A DNA stretch of 12,117 bases from CAYXBG01 sp964463145 (GTDB taxonomy: Bacteria; Acidobacteriota; UBA6911; RPQK01; CBDAPI01), in contig CAYXBG010000056.1 in assembly GCA_964463145.1 (NCBI GenBank), positions 1 to 12,117 on the forward strand. The letters run 5' to 3'. The notes beneath the pieces were generated by a model. The model was not told the DNA's origin. It saw nothing but the letters and a program-made list of their open reading frames with translations, and searched no databases. Positions 7,898 through 12,117 of this stretch are shown here, in pieces (the first letter of the stretch is position 1; each line of letters opens with the position of its first letter). The position numbers and the translations under genes were made by a program.

Positions 7898-8662
7898 TCA
7901 GATCTCCAAGCGCCCTTGGAACAGGAAATCTTTAACTTTAAATTTCTTTTTGATCACAGTGCTGGATAGCTCGATCTGGAGTTCAACATCCTTGTTCTTG
8001 AGGGTGATCGGGTCATCCTTTGGAAAAAGAAAAAATATAAGTGGAGTTTTTTGTCCTACAAGTCGAACTGACTGGGCCTGAATCGGATCATGATTTTTCC
8101 GTGTCAGAGTAGCCCTTCGAGAGAGACGTTCAGGGTCAAGGCGATCAAAAATGACAGATGGTAGTCCTTCTAGGCTGACAATATAGCTGGAGTCTTTGCG
8201 GTTCAGGTACCTTTCAATGGTTTGAGATGAAGCGTCTCGAATCATTGGGGAGTTCATAAGTCGTGCTTGCTTCAGAGGGAGGCTGCTTTCCCAGCGGATT
8301 AGCAGAGTCCGCCCGGAAGCTCGTCGAGATCCTGCGCCTCGGCCGCCGCCGCTGCTGCCAGAGGGAGCGGAGCCTACCTCTTGCCCTCGCGGTAAGCCCC
8401 CGGAGATGTCCTGAGCACTGAAACCTTTCTGTTGTCCTGGCTGATATCTACCGCTTCCGGAACGTCTCCCCTTTTTCCCGCCACTCATTGAGACCCTAAC
8501 CTTTTTTGCCCAGGGGGAGTCGTTCAGGATCTTTTGAAGCTGCTTACCATCCCACTGCGTGTAGGGTATTTTATCCCAGAAACCGCCTGCTTTTATCGTC
8601 AGAGAGATGCCCAGGCAAGTTGCCAAAAAAAGAGGGATAAATCGATGTTTTTGCTTTACCAT
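7898..8662 (-). CDS. Secreted protein of unknown function with SPWAK motif
   Basis: I do not recognise a function. The protein has 254 residues. Residues 1-25 are a signal peptide (FLATCLGISLTIKA), so it is exported; a lipobox reading (LATC at 13-16) is poor. A conserved-looking N-terminal block follows, W29-x-K-x-P-Y-T-Q-W37 and then LQKILNDSPWAK (42-53). Residues about 58-118 are low complexity, rich in Gly, Ser and Arg, like a flexible linker. The C-terminal block (119-254) has LLIRWESSLPLKQA, SYIVSLEGLP and the FLFPKDDPI...KDVELQ stretch, and ends in a basic segment (VIKKKFKVKDF). From memory, proteins with this W...SPWAK...RWESALP...LFPK pattern recur in acidobacterial genomes as hypotheticals. 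GGAG lies six bases before the ATG. It heads the minus-strand set, 118 bases before the sulfatase, which suggests but does not prove a shared role. Confidence 0.85.
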   Translation of the reverse strand: MVKQKHRFIPLFLATCLGISLTIKAGGFWDKIPYTQWDGKQLQKILNDSPWAKKVRVSMSGGKKGRRSGSGRYQPGQQKGFSAQDISGGLPRGQEVGSAPSGSSGGGRGAGSRRASGRTLLIRWESSLPLKQARLMNSPMIRDASSQTIERYLNRKDSSYIVSLEGLPSVIFDRLDPERLSRRATLTRKNHDPIQAQSVRLVGQKTPLIFFLFPKDDPITLKNKDVELQIELSSTVIKKKFKVKDFLFQGRLEI

Positions 8663-8693
8663 ATATTCTCCATTTTTGAGGCCCGGTATGATT

Positions 8694-8768
8694 GGGTCGA
8701 CCCTTTGTTCATTGCCGTGAGGTGAGTACCCTTTAGGGTAGCATGCTCGGCTTTACTGCTGGTCGACC
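8694..8768. repeat. Cluster of perfect palindromes, possible operator
   Basis: In 75 bases there are four perfect inverted repeats: GGGTCGACCC (8694-8703), TACCCTTTAGGGTA (8727-8740), GCATGC (8741-8746) and GGTCGACC (8761-8768). The first and last share the core GGTCGACC, and their centres are 66 bases apart, about six helical turns. The cluster is just upstream of the unknown gene on the minus strand. Two like sites flanking a central dyad suit binding of a dimeric regulator with looping; this is inference. Confidence 0.4.
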
Positions 8769-8824
8769 TGTCTATCCAGGCCTCTACTGACAGAGGCAAG
8801 TCATGGACGATTGCCTTGCTGGCC

Positions 8825-8853
8825 TTTTTAATTTTCTGGTGAAATTCTGCCAA
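8825..8853 (-). promoter_or_regulatory. Possible promoter of the unknown protein/sulfatase/symporter set
   Basis: On the minus strand TTGGCA (8853-8848) and TAAAAA (8830-8825) are 17 bases apart, matching 5 of 6 and 4 of 6 sigma70 positions. A start near 8818 would put the palindrome cluster in the transcribed leader. Weak by sequence alone. Confidence 0.22.
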
Positions 8854-9061
8854 GAATGGGGAAAGAAGTCTAACAGAAATGGTTTTATACTTGTTTCTGG
8901 GCAGTGCAAAGCTCTTGGTGCTCTCGGATGGAGTGGCTAGAATTCGTCAGATCCCTTTTCGGAAAAAACTTGCCACTACCTAGATACTGATAAAAAATGG
9001 GCGCCCTAGATCAGCGTCTTTACGGCAAAGATTTAAGGTGGGAGTAGCATAATAGAAACTG

Positions 9062-10117
9062 TTGAGGTGTTTTTTGGGACTATTGGATAGGCAGATCGAG
9101 GGTGTTAATGAGTTTATATTTACCCGCGGTGCTTCTGCGGAGTGTCATGCGTCAACAGTAGTTGCCCTAAGAAACGGGGACATGATGGCAGCATGGTTTG
9201 CTGGCTCTAGAGAAGGGGCAGAGGATGTTGCTATCTGGGGTGCTCGTCGCACTGAAGATGGTTGGTCTGCTCCTGTTCAAATGGTGCGAGAGCCTGGTGC
9301 ATCCTCCTACAATCCAGTTTTATTCTATACACAGGATGGCCGACTTTGGTTTTATTACAAATTCGGGGACCATCCCGTGAGTTGGACGGCAGGCCGCCGA
9401 TGGAGTACTGATGAAGGAAAGACTTGGTCCCCCATAGAGCATCTTCCCGCCGGAGTTTATGGTCCAGCAAGGACGAAGCCTTTGGTTTTAAGTGATGGAA
9501 CTGTTATCAGCGGCACATCTGTGGAAAGTTATCGTTCTTGGGCTTGCTGGATCGAGTGGAGTAGCGATCAGGGAGCAACCTGGGCTAAGGCAGGCCCCGT
9601 AGTGTTAGCGAAAAATTTGGAGCGTTCCGCTGTTAAAGGCCAATCCCTTCCTGCAGTTCCAGGATCTTCAGAATGGTCACGGACAGATGGAATCATTCAA
9701 CCCTCCGTCGTTTGGATGCAAGGTGATCACCTGCGCCTCTATGCGCGATCGACAGCACTGACCGGAAAAATCTGCACAGCTGATTCCAAAGATAAGGGTC
9801 TAACCTGGTCTCGGGCCAGGCCTATCGATCTTCCCAATCCCAATTCCGGCATAGATGCCTTGAGGTTGCAAGATGATGGGCGAGTGTTGGTCATTTATAA
9901 CCACTCTGATAATGACCGAACACCGCTCAATATGGCAATCAGTCGAGATGGCATCCATTTCCAGATGTTTCGGACCCTGGAAAACGATCCGGGGGAGTAT
10001 TCATATCCAGCACTTATTCAGGGGGAACGAGGGGATTTGCACATCACCTATACCTGGAATCGCCGCCGGATAAAGTATCTACGATTGCCTTTATCCGACC
10101 TTCCTCGATTAAGGTGA
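9062..10117 (+). CDS. Sialidase-like BNR/Asp-box repeat protein (COG4692 type), no signal peptide
   Basis: Six-bladed beta-propeller of the predicted-neuraminidase group, of up to 351 residues. Asp boxes (SxDxGxTW) are at S115-W122, S167-W174 and S242-W249, with a degenerate one at 294-300. The N-terminal signature AECHASTVVALRNG then AAWFAGSREGAEDVAIW (26-59) and the C-terminal GEYSYPALIQ (311-320) are typical of the group. Members act on, or are presumed to act on, glycosides; true sialidase activity is not established for most. The start is uncertain. The frame opens at 9056 after a TAG, and no ATG precedes the conserved core (the first, M41, is inside it). TTG at 9062, 9074 and 9083 are the options; GAGGTG at 9064-9069 best serves 9074. 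No option gives a signal peptide, unlike the sulfatase, so the protein looks cytoplasmic. It is divergent from the sulfatase set and followed after 69 bases by the PSCyt gene. Confidence 0.85.
   Translation: MRCFLGLLDRQIEGVNEFIFTRGASAECHASTVVALRNGDMMAAWFAGSREGAEDVAIWGARRTEDGWSAPVQMVREPGASSYNPVLFYTQDGRLWFYYKFGDHPVSWTAGRRWSTDEGKTWSPIEHLPAGVYGPARTKPLVLSDGTVISGTSVESYRSWACWIEWSSDQGATWAKAGPVVLAKNLERSAVKGQSLPAVPGSSEWSRTDGIIQPSVVWMQGDHLRLYARSTALTGKICTADSKDKGLTWSRARPIDLPNPNSGIDALRLQDDGRVLVIYNHSDNDRTPLNMAISRDGIHFQMFRTLENDPGEYSYPALIQGERGDLHITYTWNRRRIKYLRLPLSDLPRLR
9064..9069 (+). promoter_or_regulatory. Ribosome binding site candidate that would favour a TTG start at 9074
   Basis: GAGGTG lies four bases before TTG 9074 and 13 before TTG 9083, and overlaps TTG 9062. 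It is the best purine-rich match near the start. A CATAAT at 9048-9053 would place transcription start near 9060 with a very short leader, which also fits a start downstream of 9062. Confidence 0.3.
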
Positions 10118-10128
10118 AAGTGATGGCC

Positions 10129-10157
10129 CTGACAGCTAGCGACTTTTATTGTAAAAT
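10129..10157 (+). promoter_or_regulatory. Sigma70-like promoter of the PSCyt1/DUF1549/DUF1553 gene
   Basis: CTGACA (10129-10134) and TAAAAT (10152-10157) each match five of six consensus positions and are spaced by exactly 17 bases. Transcription would start near 10164, about 23 bases before the ATG, leaving room for the ribosome site GAGGG at 10177-10181. It sits in the 69-base gap after the sialidase-like gene. Confidence 0.5.
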
Positions 10158-10186
10158 AGATGAGTCTTCCTATATTGAGGGTGTCT

Positions 10187-12117
10187 ATGATTCTATCATT
10201 GCGGAATAAACACACTGTGATTGGGTTGCTGTTTGGTTTAGGCACTATTAGTGTGAGCCCGATGTCTCCTGCACAGGATCTGGCGATCAAGTACGAGCGC
10301 GATATCGACCCGATTTTCCAGCAGAAATGTGTTTCCTGTCATGGCCCTGATCGACAAGAAAATGGACTCCGGCTGGACACCGGTGAGAAGACCTTACTCG
10401 GAGGCCACAATGGCCCAGTAGTTCTACCCGGAATGGCGGCAGAAAGTTCTTTGATGCACTTTGTGCTCGGTATCGAGGAGGGTGAGTTTAGTAGGATGCC
10501 TATGAAGGCGCCTCCGTTAGAAACTGCAGAGATACAATTAATCAAACAATGGATAGATCAAGGGGCTGTTATTGAGGTGTCGCAGAAAGGTAGCCTGAAC
10601 TCCGACCAATTGGGTGACGAAAATGCAGTGGTTCCAAGTAAAGCTACAGGCCATTGGGCATTTGACCCAGTACTCAATCCATCACCTCCTGCGGTTTTGA
10701 ATAGGGCTTGGGCCCGTAACCCGATTGATCTTTTCGTTCTCTCTCGCTTGGAAAGCGAGAGGTTGAACCCTTCTGCCGAGGCAGATAAAGCAACTCTTGT
10801 CCGCCGTTTGAGCTTCGATTTAACAGGACTCCCGCCAAATCCAGATGAGATCCATCAATTTCTCAAGGACAATCGACCTGAAGCTTATCAAGAGCTAGTC
10901 GACCGATTTCTAGCTTCTCCGCAATTTGGTGAGAGGTGGGCTCTCCAGTGGCTTGATTTGGCACGCTATGCAGATAGTGATGGCTATGAACAAGATCGAG
11001 TTCGTCCCTGGGCCTGGCGCTATCGTGATTGGGTGATCGAAGCTTTGAATAGCGACATGCCATTTGATCAATTCACCCTTGATCAGATCGCAGGAGATCT
11101 GGCCCCTAACAAGAACCAAAATACACTCATGGCGACTGGATTCCATCGCAATTCACTTATAAATCGCGAAGGAGGGACGGATCGGGAGCAGTTTCGGTTT
11201 GAACGGACTGTTGATCGGACCAACACAGTGGCTACTGTCTGGATGGGGTTGACTGTGGCCTGCGCTCAGTGTCATGACCACAAATATGACCGTATAAGCC
11301 AGAAAGAGTATTATCAGCTCTTCGCTTTCTTCAACAGTCTGGATGATGTGAATGTAGATGCTCCTTTATCTGGGGAGCTCGGCCCTTACCTAGGAAGCCG
11401 TTCAATATATCGCGCCCAAAGACAGAAATTGCTCGAAGAGTATGGTGTTTTGGAACACCAGCCGGCTTGGGAACAAAAACTTCTTGAAACGGGCCGCAAT
11501 CCCGGCAAGTCACAGGTTTGGGATAAGGCTTATGATGCTTTGTTAAGAGATGCTCGAAATAGGGGAACGGCCAGGCTCAGTTTGGACAATCCTCGAGACA
11601 CATTAGAGGCTGATCCATCTAACCGTACTCAAAGAGAACAGGACGGTCTCACCGATCATTTCATTGACAACTATAGACGTGTACTTGAGGATGAAGTTGA
11701 AGAAGAACTCAATTTCAAGGAACTGCGCCAAAAGATATTCGACCTCTATGATGCCTATCCCAGGTTGACCCAAGCTCAGACGGTGAGAGAGAGAGCAGGG
11801 GGCAGAGATACCCATATTCATCTTAGAGGGCAATGGAACCGTAAGGGTATGTCAGTTAGCGAGGGGTTGCTCGGAGCGCTCCCTCTTCCCTCCTCGGATA
11901 CACCTTTGAGCCGTCTTGAACTAGCCCGTTGGTTGGTGTCTCGCGAGAATCCCTTGACTGCTAGAGTCACTGTCAACCGTATCTGGCAGGAACTGTTCGG
12001 TAGAGGTCTTGTTGCAACCTCGGACGATTTCGGTACTCGAGGATCTCCTCCCTCCCATCCTCAGTTGTTAGACTGGTTGGCAACAGATTTCATGGACTCT
12101 GATTGGCGAATCAAACA
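10187..12117 (+). CDS. PSCyt1-DUF1549-DUF1553 cytochrome-type protein (3' end missing)
   Basis: Large exported protein of the planctomycete-cytochrome type; the family's reaction is not known. From ATG 10187, with GAGGG five bases upstream, the frame stays open to the window edge: 643 complete codons. Residues 1 to about 35 form a signal peptide (VIGLLFGLGTISVSPMSPAQ). PSCyt1 follows with haem motif C48-V-S-C51-H52 and a later RMPM (M104/M106, possible axial ligand). DUF1549 starts near N178 (NPIDLFVLSRLE) and includes LVRRLSFDLTGLPP, GERWALQWLDLARYAD and a second CxxCH, C359-A-Q-C362-H363, followed by DHKYD. Residues about 390-570 are a charged, partly helical linker. DUF1553 begins near S575 (SRLELARWLVSRENPLTARVTVNRIW) and is cut by the edge; about 180 or more residues should follow. 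Relatives often sit next to a DUF1501 gene, so one may lie just to the right. Confidence 0.93.
   Translation, partial: MILSLRNKHTVIGLLFGLGTISVSPMSPAQDLAIKYERDIDPIFQQKCVSCHGPDRQENGLRLDTGEKTLLGGHNGPVVLPGMAAESSLMHFVLGIEEGEFSRMPMKAPPLETAEIQLIKQWIDQGAVIEVSQKGSLNSDQLGDENAVVPSKATGHWAFDPVLNPSPPAVLNRAWARNPIDLFVLSRLESERLNPSAEADKATLVRRLSFDLTGLPPNPDEIHQFLKDNRPEAYQELVDRFLASPQFGERWALQWLDLARYADSDGYEQDRVRPWAWRYRDWVIEALNSDMPFDQFTLDQIAGDLAPNKNQNTLMATGFHRNSLINREGGTDREQFRFERTVDRTNTVATVWMGLTVACAQCHDHKYDRISQKEYYQLFAFFNSLDDVNVDAPLSGELGPYLGSRSIYRAQRQKLLEEYGVLEHQPAWEQKLLETGRNPGKSQVWDKAYDALLRDARNRGTARLSLDNPRDTLEADPSNRTQREQDGLTDHFIDNYRRVLEDEVEEELNFKELRQKIFDLYDAYPRLTQAQTVRERAGGRDTHIHLRGQWNRKGMSVSEGLLGALPLPSSDTPLSRLELARWLVSRENPLTARVTVNRIWQELFGRGLVATSDDFGTRGSPPSHPQLLDWLATDFMDSDWRIK

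Larger units (their letters stand above)
8663..9061. other. Divergent intergenic region, no convincing gene
   Basis: This 399-base stretch separates the minus-strand set from the plus-strand sialidase-like gene and should carry promoters for both. It holds a palindrome cluster (8694-8768), a weak minus-strand promoter match (8825-8853), a TATAAA on the minus strand at 8889-8884 and a CATAAT on the plus strand at 9048-9053 without a good -35. A 65-codon minus-strand frame (8853-8656) with a TTG start and no ribosome site ends just across the start of the unknown gene; I do not regard it as a gene. Confidence 0.6.

Noticed and set aside
7898..8662. Lipoprotein reading of the unknown protein from C16
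   Set aside because: The residues before the Cys are L-A-T, a poor lipobox, and a normal signal peptidase I site after KA at 24-25 fits better.
8656..8853. 65-codon minus-strand frame ending across the start of the unknown gene (possible leader peptide gene)
   Set aside because: TTG start without a ribosome site, no recognisable composition or domain, and the palindrome cluster lies within it. The overlap with the next start looks accidental.
8874..8899. CAGAAA / TTTCTG inverted repeat as an operator
   Set aside because: Only six pairs around a 14-base spacer in A/T-rich DNA; expected by chance.
9062..10117. Calling the region a sialic-acid utilisation locus (nanH plus SSF sialic acid carrier)
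   Set aside because: No lyase, epimerase, kinase or deaminase of sialic acid catabolism is present, and the propeller is of the broad COG4692 type whose members are not shown to be sialidases.
1..12117. tRNA, rRNA, CRISPR arrays, insertion sequences, phage or attachment sites
   Set aside because: No cloverleaf-like stretch, regularly spaced repeats, transposase motif or paired terminal repeats were seen on either strand.

Overview
The window looks like the chromosome of a Gram-negative, free-living heterotroph, most likely a member of Acidobacteriota with a moderate GC content of about 50% by eye. This rests on three things: an Oar-type TonB-dependent receptor (plug motif GGNVNVISKTGTN, YVGSHGTRLQ, a C-terminal FNAFNQTNF strand); a secreted cytochrome c / copper monooxygenase / TPR protein; and a small secreted protein with an SPWAK motif that I associate with acidobacterial genomes. 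The PSCyt1-DUF1549-DUF1553 protein also fits, but it is equally common in Planctomycetes and Verrucomicrobia, so the phylum call is an inference.

Layout, left to right. (1) Bases 1-2355, plus strand: C-terminal three quarters or so of an outer-membrane TonB-dependent receptor, closed by a strong intrinsic terminator at 2402-2441. (2) Bases 2533-4581, plus strand: a secreted fusion of a CxxCH haem segment, a PHM-like two-copper domain and about six TPR units. (3) Bases 8662 down to 4623, minus strand: a co-directional set made of an unknown secreted protein, a secreted type I sulfatase and a sodium:solute symporter. (4) A 399-bp divergent intergenic region with a cluster of perfect palindromes. 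(5) Bases 9062-10117, plus strand: a sialidase-like BNR/Asp-box protein with no ATG start and no signal peptide. (6) Bases 10187-12117, plus strand, running off the right edge: a PSCyt1-DUF1549-DUF1553 protein with a good sigma70-like promoter in front of it.

Functional reading (inference): the centre resembles a small glycan-scavenging locus. A periplasmic or surface sulfatase would desulfate a sugar or glycan, the symporter would import a product, and the sialidase-like protein would act on a related substrate. No kinase, isomerase, aldolase or regulator for a named sugar is in the window, so the substrate is open. The two haem-motif proteins on either side point to periplasmic redox chemistry but have no demonstrated link to the glycan genes.

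No tRNA, rRNA, CRISPR array, insertion sequence or phage gene was seen. The most interesting items are the cytochrome-PHM-TPR fusion with a full set of candidate copper ligands, the unknown protein heading the sulfatase/symporter set, and the palindrome cluster between the divergent genes.
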